DNA of 64,000 nt from the NCBI GenBank assembly GCA_934096535.1, contig CAKOMC010000001.1, forward strand, positions 1 to 64,000, given 5' to 3'. Each line of letters opens with the position of its first letter. The first letter of the stretch is position 1. Shown here in pieces: positions 40,493 to 49,668 of this stretch. The position numbers were made by a program, and so were the translations under genes. The notes below the pieces were generated by a model that made no database searches, was not told the DNA's origin, and saw nothing but the letters and a program-made list of their open reading frames with translations. Source of the DNA: an uncultured Bacilli bacterium (lineage in GTDB: Bacteria > Bacillota_I > Bacilli_A > RF39 > UBA660).

Positions 40493-41387
40493 ATGCTTCC
40501 CCTACTTTACTGATAAATATTTCATTTAATGTTGGCTCCTCAACATTAAATTTGGTTACATTATCGAATGTTTTAACAACTTCAAAGACCTTTTTAATAA
40601 CATCTTCACTTTCAATCTTAATAATGTATTCATTATTACCAATTTCTTTAGTAATTTCTAATACTCCTGATATTTTTTCGATTTTTTTCATATCGCCATC
40701 AGCCTGCAAATGAATATTTTTCTTCCGATACTGTTTCTTTATATCTTTTAAGTTACCTTGTAAAACACTCTTACCATGAACTAAAATAACTAATTCATCA
40801 CAGAATAATTCTACATGTTCCATTCGGTGGGACGAGAAAATTATCGCTGTCCCTTTTTTCTTTAACTCATTAATAGTTTTCATGAATTCTTCTACATTAA
40901 TTGGATCTAACCCACTAAATGGCTCATCTAAAATCAAAAGTTTAGGTTCATGCAAAATAGCTGTAATAAACTGTACTTTTTGCTGATTACCTTTACTCAA
41001 TTCTTTAATTTTGCGATTTTTATATTCGCTAATATGAAACTTTTCTAATAGCTTATCCAATTTTTCTTCAATAGTTTTCTTATCTAATCCTTTTAAAGTT
41101 CCATAATAAATAGCTTGTTCTAAAACTGTAAGCTTTAATAAAAGACTGCGTTCTTCGGTTAAGAAACCTATTTTATCCGTAACGCTATAATCTATGGGTT
41201 TACCATCTAATAAAATTGTTCCTTCCGTTTTATCTAGTAAGTTAATTATCATACGAAAAGTTGTAGTCTTTCCTGCCCCATTAACTCCTAATAAACCAAA
41301 AATCTTTCCATCATCTACTTTAAATGATAAGTTATCTACGGCTTTTATTTTGCCATAGTATTTTGTTACATTCTTTACTTCTAACAT
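40482..41387 (-). CDS. ABC transporter ATP-binding protein, NatA-like
   Basis: The 301-residue ATPase has Walker A GVNGAGKT (34-41), a Q-loop GFLTEERSLL, the signature LSKGNQQK, Walker B LLILDEPFSGLDP and the H-loop SSHRME. The C-terminal DUF4162-like region is common in NatA and in drug exporters. With the permease and thioredoxin-like protein it forms one operon. Confidence 0.95.
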   Translation of the reverse strand: MLEVKNVTKYYGKIKAVDNLSFKVDDGKIFGLLGVNGAGKTTTFRMIINLLDKTEGTILLDGKPIDYSVTDKIGFLTEERSLLLKLTVLEQAIYYGTLKGLDKKTIEEKLDKLLEKFHISEYKNRKIKELSKGNQQKVQFITAILHEPKLLILDEPFSGLDPINVEEFMKTINELKKKGTAIIFSSHRMEHVELFCDELVILVHGKSVLQGNLKDIKKQYRKKNIHLQADGDMKKIEKISGVLEITKEIGNNEYIIKIESEDVIKKVFEVVKTFDNVTKFNVEEPTLNEIFISKVGEAYEK

Positions 41388-41416
41388 TTTTACTCCCTAA
41401 GTTAAGGCTAATTATC

Positions 41417-41878
41417 CTAAAAATTATTCTTTTCTAGTAAATAATATTTTACTACTTCTAATTCCTGTTTAGATAAATTAGCATATTTCATTATCTTATC
41501 TAAAGATATCTCATCTTTCATCATCAAATAAGCCACATATATTGCACTTGATTTTTCCAAGGATTCAGTCTCATTTTCCGTAAATGATTTAGCTAAAGTC
41601 ATAATGGCTTTGCCTAACTGTTCTTCGGGGGCTTCAGTTTGGACTTTCAAATCTTCTTTGCACTTCAAAAGCTTTTTTACTAAGCCTATTTTGGAAATAG
41701 ACTCTTTTTCTACTAAAAAATCTTGTTCTTCTAAGACGCTAGTTAAAGTATCAATAACTTTTTCCCTTAAAGTATCATCGCTTGCATTTTCTAAAGATAA
41801 AAGCACTTTAATATCTTTATTGTTACCTTCTTCCTTTGTTTCTTGTACTACCCATAATTTTACCTGCTTTTTTGCCAT
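41417..41878 (-). CDS. Hypothetical protein, 153 residues
   Basis: I do not recognise this protein. It is soluble, acidic and helical (ASDDTLREKVIDTLTSVLEEQDFLV, then a C-terminal NLSKQELEVVKYYLLEK region). It ends 30 nt before the NatA start and is likely the first gene in the transporter operon. It may be a regulator, but there is no clear HTH. Confidence 0.6.
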   Translation of the reverse strand: MAKKQVKLWVVQETKEEGNNKDIKVLLSLENASDDTLREKVIDTLTSVLEEQDFLVEKESISKIGLVKKLLKCKEDLKVQTEAPEEQLGKAIMTLAKSFTENETESLEKSSAIYVAYLMMKDEISLDKIMKYANLSKQELEVVKYYLLEKNNF

Positions 41879-42283
41879 AAAGGCTCCTTTCTAAAGACTG
41901 CTACTACCAATTTCTTCATAAATATTTATTTTCAAAACCTTGCTTTTCTTGTAGCCTAATCTATTTCACTGTAAAACATGACCAACAAAATAATTGGAAG
42001 TTAGCAAAGTTTTTCACTTATATAATAACACACAAATTCCCTACTAAACAATTCTAAAATGCTATTACTCTCTATTTTTTTAGCTCTCAAAAAATGCCAA
42101 TTTTTCTTTAGTAAACCTTAGCACCTATTAACCCTGCAAAACCGATTTTTTTGTCTTTTCTATAATTTAAATGATTAAGTGCTACTATCTATTTTTATTT
42201 TTTCTAAAACTTACTACCGGCATTTATCTTTATACATAATTTTTTAAAAAGTTCATAAAATTTATTAAAGAAAGAGGAATTTT
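41879..42283. other. Intergenic region, divergent promoter region
   Basis: No coding sequence or long repeat is visible. It separates a minus-strand operon from the plus-strand sporulation genes, so it should hold promoters for both. AT-rich TATATAATAAC at about 42019-42030 is a possible -10 for the minus gene, and CATAATTT and CATAAAATT at 42236 and 42255 resemble the CATA of sporulation-sigma -10 elements. None has a convincing -35. Confidence 0.3.
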
Positions 42284-42778
42284 ATGAACAAACAAAACTT
42301 ATGGTTTATCACTTTATTTAGTATTATTTTAGTCTTAAGTATTTATTATATTAGTATGCCTTCCAACATTTTAGAAGAATATAATTTACCAACTACAAGT
42401 GCCAATGATACTGCTGCTAATGCTACTATTACGCCTTCTACTTCCCTAGTAGCGCTCCGTGTTGCCGCTGATGAAGAGCTTTTAAATAATATTAACAATT
42501 TGCAAAGCACCATTACCGATAAAGAAAAAACTGTTGTCGAGAAAAATAATGCTTATGAAGAATTAATGACTTTAAATGAAAATAAAGGTCTAGAAGAAAA
42601 TATTGAAGCTAAACTAAAAGAAAAATTTGAATATGACTCCTTTGTTAAAATCAACAAAGACCAAATTAATATTGTTATTTCTAGCACTAAGCATGATAAG
42701 TTAATTGCTAATAACATTATAAAGGAAGTTCAAAGTATGTTCGATACCAAAAAATATATCACAATCAAGTTTCAATAG
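42284..42778 (+). CDS. spoIIIAH: Stage III sporulation protein AH
   Basis: The protein has 164 residues. NLWFITLFSIILVLSIYYISMP forms the single N-terminal membrane helix, closely matching SpoIIIAH. The periplasmic-side C-terminal domain (DKEKTVVEKNNAYEELMTLNENKGLEENIEAKL, then DQINIVISSTKHDKLIANNIIKEV) matches the ring-forming YscJ/FliF-like domain. In Bacillus it pairs with SpoIIQ between mother cell and forespore. The other spoIIIA genes are not adjacent. Shine-Dalgarno GAGG is well placed. Confidence 0.92.
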   Translation: MNKQNLWFITLFSIILVLSIYYISMPSNILEEYNLPTTSANDTAANATITPSTSLVALRVAADEELLNNINNLQSTITDKEKTVVEKNNAYEELMTLNENKGLEENIEAKLKEKFEYDSFVKINKDQINIVISSTKHDKLIANNIIKEVQSMFDTKKYITIKFQ

Positions 42779-42781
42779 TTA

Positions 42782-42807
42782 ACTAAATAATAATAAAACA
42801 TAAAATA
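42782..42807 (+). promoter_or_regulatory. Possible SigK-type promoter of gerE
   Basis: CATAAAATA at 42799-42807 matches the CATAnnnTA form of SigK -10 elements, and an AC lies 15 bp upstream. In B. subtilis gerE is a SigK target. The match is short and could be chance in AT-rich DNA. Confidence 0.35.
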
Positions 42808-42827
42808 CTATAGAAAGTTGGTATATT

Positions 42828-43028
42828 ATGAGTTTATTAACAAAAAGAGAAAAAGAAATATTTAGCCTTCTACTAAAGACCAAAACAACTAAAGAAATTG
42901 CAAGTATCTTACGAATTAGTGAAAAAACCGTTCGTAATCATATTTCTAATGTCATTCAAAAACTTGGGGTAACTAGTAGAAGCAGTGCGATTATTGAACT
43001 ATTAAAGTCAAAAGATTTAACTCTTTAA
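42828..43028 (+). CDS. gerE: Spore coat/germination regulator GerE
   Basis: This 66-residue LuxR-type DNA-binding protein consists of only the HTH domain. LLTKREKEIFSLLLKTKTTKEIAS and ISEKTVRNHISNVIQKLGVTSRS are close to B. subtilis GerE, which controls late SigK genes in the mother cell. Its presence, with spoIIIAH and gerM beside it, shows a sporulation gene set. The stop codon lies inside the terminator stem. Confidence 0.95.
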   Translation: MSLLTKREKEIFSLLLKTKTTKEIASILRISEKTVRNHISNVIQKLGVTSRSSAIIELLKSKDLTL

Positions 43029-43053
43029 GACCATGGGCTTTTGGTCTTTTTTC
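43026..43053 (+). terminator. Terminator after gerE
   Basis: AAGACC and GGTCTT form a stem followed by TTTTTT; it overlaps the gerE stop. It separates gerE from gerM transcription. Confidence 0.75.
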
Positions 43054-43089
43054 ATTTTAATAACTATATAATTTAATAGGTGGTTTTTT

Positions 43090-44001
43090 ATGTTTAATAA
43101 TATTAAAAGAAAGTTACTTATTTCTTTTTTAACTCTATTCGTCCTTACTTTAGTCTATATTTTTCCAACCAACAAAAGTTACGAAGAAACCTTAAGTATT
43201 AAAAATGGAAATTATCACTCTATTTATCTTCTGAATAAAAATATATTAGTTGAAACTAAAATTGTTAGTAATAATGACAATGATATTTTAGCCAAGATTA
43301 ATGATATTCTAACTTCTCTTACCATTGACAGTCCTAAATCTAAATATATCGATGATAACTATACTCCTCTTATTCCCAAAGGCACTAAAATTCTTAATCT
43401 TACTTTAGAAAATAATCTTTTGAAAATTAATTTTAGCAAAGAATTTTTAAATGTTACTATCGATACGGAAGAAAAAGTCATTGAATCAATTGTTTATTCT
43501 TTAACAAAATTAGATGAAATTAAAGAAATAATGATTTTTGTAGAAAACGCTAAGTTAGATAGTCTTCCTATCTCCCAAAAAAAGCTTCCTCTTACTTTAA
43601 CTAAGTCTTATGGTATTAATAAAGTTTACAATGTTAATAATATCTTTACGATGGACATCTTAAATTTATACTACTACATTAATATTAATGACGAATATCA
43701 CTTAGTTCCGGTTTCTGTTTTTACTAATGATAGTAAGGATAAAGTGGAAATAATCATTGAAGAGTTAAAATCTTCACCTATCCATCAATCTAATTTAATG
43801 AGTTTTTTATCAAGTAATGCTAAACTTTTAGATTATGAAATTAAAGAAAACACCATCAAGTTAGAATTCAGTAGTTATCTTTTAGATAGTTTCTTAAATG
43901 ATTCTTTAATCGAGGAAGTGAAATATGCAATTAGTAAATCTTTTGAGGATACTTTAGGTATAACTGATGTTGAATTAGTCGTAAACGGAGAAGAAATCTA
44001 A
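43090..44001 (+). CDS. gerM: GerM family sporulation protein
   Basis: The 303-residue protein has an N-terminal signal anchor (12-25) and two GerMN domains (about 48-160 and 190-300). In Bacillus GerM is a lipoprotein needed to hold the SpoIIIA-SpoIIQ channel. Here no lipobox cysteine follows the hydrophobic segment (VLTLVYIFPTNKS), so it is likely membrane-anchored. Placement near spoIIIAH supports the role. Confidence 0.88.
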   Translation: MFNNIKRKLLISFLTLFVLTLVYIFPTNKSYEETLSIKNGNYHSIYLLNKNILVETKIVSNNDNDILAKINDILTSLTIDSPKSKYIDDNYTPLIPKGTKILNLTLENNLLKINFSKEFLNVTIDTEEKVIESIVYSLTKLDEIKEIMIFVENAKLDSLPISQKKLPLTLTKSYGINKVYNVNNIFTMDILNLYYYININDEYHLVPVSVFTNDSKDKVEIIIEELKSSPIHQSNLMSFLSSNAKLLDYEIKENTIKLEFSSYLLDSFLNDSLIEEVKYAISKSFEDTLGITDVELVVNGEEI

Positions 44002-44061
44002 GTTTTTTAAGCAAAATCCTCCTAAAAAAACAATTTTTACTTGTTTGGCTTAATTTTTCTC

Positions 44062-44090
44062 TTGCAAATACCTGACTTTTAGTTTATAAT
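44062..44090 (+). promoter_or_regulatory. Promoter of tRNA-Arg
   Basis: TTGCAA (44062-44067) and TATAAT (44085-44090) are spaced by 17 bp. The tRNA starts 22 nt downstream. Confidence 0.75.
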
Positions 44091-44111
44091 TTTATTTGTG
44101 CTGATAAATAT

Positions 44112-44188
44112 GTTTCCATAGCTCAGCTGGATAGAGCATACGCCTTCTAAGCGTACGGTCGAGTGTTCGAATCACTCTGGAAACACCA
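44112..44188 (+). tRNA. tRNA-Arg (TCT)
   Basis: The cloverleaf has acceptor stem GTTTCCA/TGGAAAC, anticodon loop CTTCTAA with TCT at 44146-44148, T arm GAGTG...CACTC and an encoded CCA. Confidence 0.95.
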
Positions 44189-44201
44189 GTATGAATAAAT
44201 T

Positions 44202-44224
44202 CCCCGTAAATACGGGGTTTTTTT
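44202..44224 (+). terminator. Terminator after tRNA-Arg
   Basis: CCCCGTA/TACGGGG is a perfect 7-bp stem with a 2-nt loop as drawn (or a 4-nt loop with 6 bp), followed by TTTTTTT. Confidence 0.85.
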
Positions 44225-44240
44225 AATGTCAAAATTGCTT

Positions 44241-44264
44241 GAAACACACTTTGAAACACACTTT
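44241..44264 (+). repeat. Tandem 12-bp repeat downstream of tRNA-Arg
   Basis: GAAACACACTTT occurs twice directly in tandem. It shares GAAACAC with the 3' end of the tRNA. A remnant of an integration event is possible but no integrase is nearby. Confidence 0.5.
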
Positions 44265-44320
44265 TTAACAAAAGTAATTTATTTGCTTTAATGTTAAAAT
44301 ATTCCCAATTTTGCCAAAAT

Positions 44321-44375
44321 AAAAACTCGTCTTAAAGTTTATCCACTCATTGTGGTTATCATCAGACTAGTTTTT
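44321..44375 (-). terminator. Terminator of the 613-residue protein gene
   Basis: A 12-bp stem (44321-44332 and 44364-44375) with one mismatch ends in T-runs in both directions. Confidence 0.65.
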
Positions 44376-44412
44376 TCTTTTCTAAAATAGTAAACTTTGT
44401 TTCTTACTACAC

Positions 44413-46254
44413 TTATCTTTTAATACTTACTTGAGTCTCATTATCAAAGGTATTTTCTATAATATTACTAAGGATATCTAAATTCATCGAAGTACCGTGA
44501 TTTAATTCATAGCCAGTTCCATAATCGCCATCAATTTTATTTAAGTCAGTCTCTGCTACTTTATTAATAACTAAGCCGTAAAATTCGACTTTTTCTGGTT
44601 CTTTTAAGGCTGATAAATAAGACTTCAAAGTTGTTAATTGTTGTGGTGTTAATTTAGAAGGTAAATATATATTCATTACATCGCCTTCTACAACCATGAC
44701 GATTTCTCCAACAGCCGCTAATTTAATACTGGCATTATTTATATCATTAATCCGACAACCATACTTTTTTTCAATATAAGATGCTAAAATAGGAGAATGA
44801 TGCATATCCTCTGCACTATAGGTTTCCAAGATGCCATCTACACCCAAAAACATAACAGAGGCTTCATATTCATTAAAGAGTTTTTCTCTGATATGACCGT
44901 ACGGACTTATTCCCAATTTATTTTTTTGAGAAGAATTTTCCTTTAATAAGCCTTCTTTTAACTTTTGCATTATCTCATCAATAGTTAATGGTCGATTTGT
45001 AACTGCTGGCATAGTAAACAAATATTTTATAATTAGGATGTCTTGCTTTGACAACTCACTCTTTTTCAATATTTCTTTAGTTAATTCCGGATAATACACA
45101 ACAAAATTTAACACATTTAGGAAATACTCATTTCCTATTTCTAGTTTTTCTATTACTTTTAAAGCTTCTTCCTTAAAAGTAATGTATGTGCCATTGACTA
45201 ACAAAGTTAATATTAATTTTCTATCTTCATAGGAAGCATAAGCAAATCTTGAAATTGCCTCTCTTTTTAATGTTGGTTCCATTTTTTTAAAAAAATGATT
45301 AAAAAAACGGCTCGTTAACAATTCAATATCAGTAAAATGTGCAGTTTTTCCTAACAATTTTTTGGTACCGTCATCAATATTTAAAATATTTAAAGGATTT
45401 AAAAAAATATTAAGTGAAAGATTAGCGAAATGAGCTATATATTCCGGTCGGAATTTATCTATTAATTCAAAAACAAAAATGTGGTCGCTGAAATTTTCAA
45501 CATCACCATTTGCTTTTACGGTATCAGTGGTATCTACTAACTTTTTAGAAATCCCCCATTTATGATTTAAGGCACCAGGACTAGTTAGTATGCCCACATG
45601 TTTTTCATTTTTTAAAATTTTCTTATATTTTTCAAAAGAATTTGTATTTAGATCTAAAATAAGTTCTGGCAATACCTCTAATAACTCAGCTAGTTTTTCC
45701 TCGTCTACAGAATAATCTGATACTCCATATTTTTTTGAAATTTCTAAGAAATTATCTTTAAAATTATCATCTTTAACTAATTTTTTTAAAACAGCTGTCT
45801 TTTTATTTATAAGATTACCTATAGACACACTGTCTAGTTTTATTTCATTAAATAAAGTCGCTTTGCTAACTTTATCATCCACATCAAATAGTAATATTGC
45901 ATATAAAAGTAAATTATCATTACTTACTTTGTCTCTTAACATTTTTGCTAAAACATTATTATCTTTGATAACATTTGCTACCTGACCGTTATTAAGTAAA
46001 ATTATATTTTTTATTTCTGGACTAAAGTTACTTTTAACAATTACTGATAACTCCTCTTCGCTTAAATTATTTAAACTATCTAAATAAGAAAAGCGTTTAT
46101 AAAAATCCATCATCAATAAATCAATTTTTTCTAATATATCGACATCTAAACTCAATATTTTATTTAATATACCGTTAGTAACTCCCTCTTTTTTTATCCT
46201 AGCTCGAAAATTATTCAATTCTATTTCTTTAATTTTTTCTTTTATTAAATTCAT
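44413..46254 (-). CDS. Large hypothetical protein, 613 residues
   Basis: I do not recognise this protein. It is soluble, helix-rich and resembles a repeat solenoid, with many segments such as NFSPEIKNIILLNNGQVANVIKDNNVLAKML. The segment ETYSAEDMHHSPILASYIEKKYGCRINDINN followed by MVVEGDVMNIYLPSKLTPQQLTTLKSYLSAL occurs near the C-terminus; similar composition is seen in some phage-like or genome-specific proteins. It has its own terminator. Confidence 0.65.
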   Translation of the reverse strand: MNLIKEKIKEIELNNFRARIKKEGVTNGILNKILSLDVDILEKIDLLMMDFYKRFSYLDSLNNLSEEELSVIVKSNFSPEIKNIILLNNGQVANVIKDNNVLAKMLRDKVSNDNLLLYAILLFDVDDKVSKATLFNEIKLDSVSIGNLINKKTAVLKKLVKDDNFKDNFLEISKKYGVSDYSVDEEKLAELLEVLPELILDLNTNSFEKYKKILKNEKHVGILTSPGALNHKWGISKKLVDTTDTVKANGDVENFSDHIFVFELIDKFRPEYIAHFANLSLNIFLNPLNILNIDDGTKKLLGKTAHFTDIELLTSRFFNHFFKKMEPTLKREAISRFAYASYEDRKLILTLLVNGTYITFKEEALKVIEKLEIGNEYFLNVLNFVVYYPELTKEILKKSELSKQDILIIKYLFTMPAVTNRPLTIDEIMQKLKEGLLKENSSQKNKLGISPYGHIREKLFNEYEASVMFLGVDGILETYSAEDMHHSPILASYIEKKYGCRINDINNASIKLAAVGEIVMVVEGDVMNIYLPSKLTPQQLTTLKSYLSALKEPEKVEFYGLVINKVAETDLNKIDGDYGTGYELNHGTSMNLDILSNIIENTFDNETQVSIKR

Positions 46255-46321
46255 TTTATTACACCTACCTCTTTAGTATATCATAACTTACTGTCTAATA
46301 TTTTTTTTATTTACTTAAAAG

Positions 46322-46353
46322 TTAAAAAAGAACTATACAGTCATTAGTTCTTC
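46322..46353 (-). terminator. Terminator of the obg-frr operon
   Basis: AAGAACTA and TAGTTCTT form an 8-bp stem (46328-46335 and 46345-46352) containing the frr stop, followed by TTTTTT on the minus strand. Confidence 0.75.
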
Positions 46354-46869
46354 TTCTTTTTCTTTTTGTTTTTCATCCACAATTTTATTATATTTATTAA
46401 TTAAATTTTGAACATCATTAAGACTGCTCTTCTCTTGGTCTTCTGGAAGTTCTAACTTTTTAATTTCGGCATTTGCATCTTGACGAATATTTCTTAAAGC
46501 TACTTTAGCATCTTCACTTAAAACTTTAGCCTGTTTAACATATTCTCTTCTTTTATCTTCAGTTAAAGTGGGAATAGTTATAATAAGCATTTCCCCATTA
46601 TTAGTTGGATTAATTCCTAGGTTAGCAGCAATAATCGCATGTTCAATATTTTTCAAAGTGCTTCTATCAAATGGTTTAACAAATAATTGGCGAGCCTCAG
46701 GAACAGTAATATTAGCAATGCTACTAATTGGTGTTGGTGTTCCATAAAAATCAACCATCACGCCATTTAGCATGGAAGGATTAGCGCGCCCTGCTCGGAT
46801 ATTTATATATCTTTCTTCCAGATTTTCAATTGCTTTCATCATCTTTATTTCAAATTCATCTAAGTTCAT
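46333..46869 (-). CDS. frr: Ribosome recycling factor
   Basis: The 178-residue protein has the RRF three-helix bundle with RAGRANPSMLNGV, the VDFYGTPTPISSIANITVPEARQLFVKPFD beta domain and the C-terminal EDKRREYVKQAK helix. It splits post-termination ribosomes with EF-G. pyrH, a common partner, is absent; the operon runs from obg through two unknown genes to frr. Shine-Dalgarno is weak. Confidence 0.97.
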   Translation of the reverse strand: MNLDEFEIKMMKAIENLEERYINIRAGRANPSMLNGVMVDFYGTPTPISSIANITVPEARQLFVKPFDRSTLKNIEHAIIAANLGINPTNNGEMLIITIPTLTEDKRREYVKQAKVLSEDAKVALRNIRQDANAEIKKLELPEDQEKSSLNDVQNLINKYNKIVDEKQKEKEEELMTV

Positions 46870-46911
46870 ATAGTTTTTCTAATCTTTTTTAAGACTAGTT
46901 CCTTTCTTTTT

Positions 46912-47616
46912 TTAATTAATCTTTACAGTATCATTATAAGTGATATCCCCACTATTTACAAGCAAATTCATAATGGTATTACCATATTTATCAATGTATA
47001 GTTCATAAGTTTTTATAGTTGTATTTTCTTTATCTTTTAAATAATTTTCTTTTGCTTCTTCGATACTATTATTTGTTATTTTACCAGCACTTTTTATTTC
47101 GTCCAGACTCATTATATGACCATCTTTTTTACTAAAGGTATAATATTTTAAAGTGTTATTATCTTCATCACTTGTTATATTTATATGTCCTTTAATAGTT
47201 CCAACCGTTATATAATTATCACTTTCTAATATATCATATTTCAAATAGTCAGCTTCATAAATCTTATTATCATCATCTAATTCATAAACAATATCTTTTT
47301 TATCAATAACAACTTCATCTATGGTTTTAATACTTTTTTCAGCCTTAATCATTTCTTCATTTAATAAGTTTTCTAATTCCTTAGCGTCCTTACTATCAAA
47401 ATTAAGATGAATAGTATTATAAACTAAGTCTAAATCTTCGGATACAGTCTTGATATCAGTAAAATAAACATAATCTTTCGAGTTATCCATTCTTATATCT
47501 ACAATTTTAGTAGTTGGCTTTTGACCTTTATTTCTAATTAAATAGTTACCACCTAATAAAAGTACAAAAATAATTAAGACAAACATGGTAACACTAAGAT
47601 AATTCTTTTCTTGCAT
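46912..47616 (-). CDS. Hypothetical membrane-anchored protein
   Basis: The 234-residue protein has an N-terminal membrane helix (8-26) and a polar extracellular domain with alternating charged strands (YVYFTDIKTVSEDLDLVYNTIHLNFDSKDAKELENLLNEE). It may be a DUF4163/DUF3298-like extracellular domain, uncertain. The gene starts where the next upstream gene ends, sharing one base, so they are translationally coupled. Confidence 0.65.
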   Translation of the reverse strand: MQEKNYLSVTMFVLIIFVLLLGGNYLIRNKGQKPTTKIVDIRMDNSKDYVYFTDIKTVSEDLDLVYNTIHLNFDSKDAKELENLLNEEMIKAEKSIKTIDEVVIDKKDIVYELDDDNKIYEADYLKYDILESDNYITVGTIKGHINITSDEDNNTLKYYTFSKKDGHIMSLDEIKSAGKITNNSIEEAKENYLKDKENTTIKTYELYIDKYGNTIMNLLVNSGDITYNDTVKIN

Positions 47617-48194
47617 TAGTTATAATCCGCCTCACTTAAATAAGTATTTATTTTGTTGTGAAAACTCGTAATTGCATCTTCATTCCAATAAGTATCGGGT
47701 CTCATATCAAAAGATACTAAAGATGTTTCGTCATCATAATTAATAATTTTACCATCTTTAACAAATATTAAAGCCGGTGTAAATAGGTATTCTGCTCCCA
47801 TATCCGTAATTTTTAAATATTTACTAAGTAAATCTTCTATTTGTCTAAAATTTTTCGTCTTTTTAGTTCTATCTTCTATAACATCATAATAATAAACTTT
47901 CGTAATATTATTTTCTTTTAAAACGGGGTATAGTTCCCGAACATATTCTTGCATCCACGCATTACTAGAAAACCCTACTAGGATAATTCCCGTCTCATTA
48001 TTTAAAATATTTAAAACTCGATTAGAATTAACATAAACAAAGGGATTATCCGTATCAATAGTTGTATATTCTTTACTAAATCGTTCCGCATCAGTTATGG
48101 TACTACTAAAATCTTTTTTTCCTAAGTAGACAAAGCACCATATCAAAAAAGCAAATAAAACTAAATATATAAAATTTCTTGTTATTTTTTTCAT
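47616..48194 (-). CDS. Membrane-anchored thioredoxin-fold protein lacking CxxC
   Basis: The 192-residue protein has an N-terminal signal anchor (8-24) and a thioredoxin-like domain. The place of the CxxC motif is taken by GFSSNAWMQEYVREL, and the cis-proline loop is FTPALIFVKDGKI. It lacks redox cysteines, so it is probably not an oxidoreductase but a binding or scaffold protein. It lies after obg in the same operon. Confidence 0.65.
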   Translation of the reverse strand: MKKITRNFIYLVLFAFLIWCFVYLGKKDFSSTITDAERFSKEYTTIDTDNPFVYVNSNRVLNILNNETGIILVGFSSNAWMQEYVRELYPVLKENNITKVYYYDVIEDRTKKTKNFRQIEDLLSKYLKITDMGAEYLFTPALIFVKDGKIINYDDETSLVSFDMRPDTYWNEDAITSFHNKINTYLSEADYN

Positions 48195-48208
48195 TAAATC
48201 ATTACTTC

Positions 48209-49483
48209 CTAATCTTTGAATTTAAAAACATAACCCTCAATTTCAATGTCATCATTTAAAGTTGCCCCAGCATTAAGCAAGGCTTCTTCAACACCCATAC
48301 CTTTTAATTTTCTAGAAAATCTTGCCACGGACTCATCTTCCGTAAACTTGGTCATCTTAAATAATTTACTAATCTCAGTTCCTTCAACACGCCACATGCC
48401 ATTAACTTTTTTTACTGTAAAAGGTAGGACATTTTCATATTTGTAAACAACATGAGAAGCATAATCTTCTTCTGAATATAGCTCATCTTTAGGAGTTTTC
48501 TCGATTATATCCATTAATCTAGTCATGGCTTTATCAATTCCGTCTTGCTTAATTGCTGAAATTGGTATTACTTCAACATCAGGATATGCTTTTTTAAATT
48601 TTTCTAAATTAGCCTTGGCATCTGGCAAATCCATTTTATTAGCTAATACAATCATTGGTTTACCCGTCATTTTCTTACTATATTTATTAATCTCGGTATT
48701 AATAATTTTGTAGTCGCAGATGGGATCGCGGCCTTCACTACTTCCCATATCCACTACATGGGCTAAAACTTTGGTACGCTCAGCATGTCTTAAAAATTTA
48801 AGTCCTAAACCAACGCCATCGGCGGCTCCTTCGATTAACCCCGGTAAATCTGCCATGACAAAACTACGACCGTCATTTAATTTTACCACCCCTAAATTAG
48901 GTGATAATGTTGTAAAATGATAAGCAGCAATTTTCGGTTTAGATGATGATATTACTGATAAAAGAGTAGACTTACCAACACTTGGAAAACCAACTAACCC
49001 CACATCAGCTAATACTTTAAGTTCACATTTGATTAGTTTTTCTTCCCCTGGTTCCCCATACTCACTAGTTTTAGGTGCAGGATTTTCATGTGTTGCAAAC
49101 GCTTTATTACCACGGCCCCCACGACCACCTTGGCAAATCGTAAAACGCTCTTTATCATGAGTTAAATCAACTAAAACTAAATTGGTATTAGCATCATACA
49201 CAGTTGTTCCTTCCGGAACTTTAATGATTATATCTTTAGCATCAGCCCCCGTACGATTAGACCCTTTACCATTATCGCCCTTTTCGCCTTTAACAATTTT
49301 ATTATATCTTAAATCAACTAATGTTCTTAAACCTTTATCAACTTCAAAAATAATATTTGCTCCATGACCGCCATTGGCCCCATCTGGTCCTAAATTAGGC
49401 ATACACTTTTCATGATGAAAAGAAGTACAACCATCTCCACCTTTACCTGCTATTAATTTTATTGTTATCTCATCTACAAACAT
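48209..49483 (-). CDS. obg: GTPase Obg
   Basis: This 424-residue protein has the N-terminal Gly-rich Obg fold (GGDGCTSFHHEKCMPNLGP, GGHGANI), G domain motifs GFPSVGKS (165-172), DLPG (212-215) and NKMD, and a C-terminal OCT domain (FTVKKVNGMWRVEGTEI). It binds the 50S subunit and regulates growth and, in Bacillus, sporulation entry. It leads the operon that ends with frr. Confidence 0.98.
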   Translation of the reverse strand: MFVDEITIKLIAGKGGDGCTSFHHEKCMPNLGPDGANGGHGANIIFEVDKGLRTLVDLRYNKIVKGEKGDNGKGSNRTGADAKDIIIKVPEGTTVYDANTNLVLVDLTHDKERFTICQGGRGGRGNKAFATHENPAPKTSEYGEPGEEKLIKCELKVLADVGLVGFPSVGKSTLLSVISSSKPKIAAYHFTTLSPNLGVVKLNDGRSFVMADLPGLIEGAADGVGLGLKFLRHAERTKVLAHVVDMGSSEGRDPICDYKIINTEINKYSKKMTGKPMIVLANKMDLPDAKANLEKFKKAYPDVEVIPISAIKQDGIDKAMTRLMDIIEKTPKDELYSEEDYASHVVYKYENVLPFTVKKVNGMWRVEGTEISKLFKMTKFTEDESVARFSRKLKGMGVEEALLNAGATLNDDIEIEGYVFKFKD

Positions 49484-49617
49484 TATAATGCACCTTCATT
49501 TCTTCTTTATTTTATCAAATTACTTATAGTATGTCTAACTAAATTAATTCTATTTACAAGATACTTAACATTTTCAAAGTTATTCATTTTTATTTTCAAA
49601 CTCTTATCTTTAAGCTT

Positions 49618-49668
49618 TAAAAAAACTATGCTTTTACATAAATCTGTTCATTTGACGCATAGTTTCTT
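49618..49668 (-). terminator. Terminator after yneF-like gene
   Basis: AAACTATGC (49623-49631) and GCATAGTTT (49657-49665) are 9-bp arms; the outer arm lies inside the coding end. T-run on the minus strand. Confidence 0.65.

Noticed and set aside
44241..44264. Tandem 12-bp repeat at tRNA-Arg as an attachment site of a genomic island
   Set aside because: No integrase, no second copy found further away in the window and no change of gene content that marks an island.
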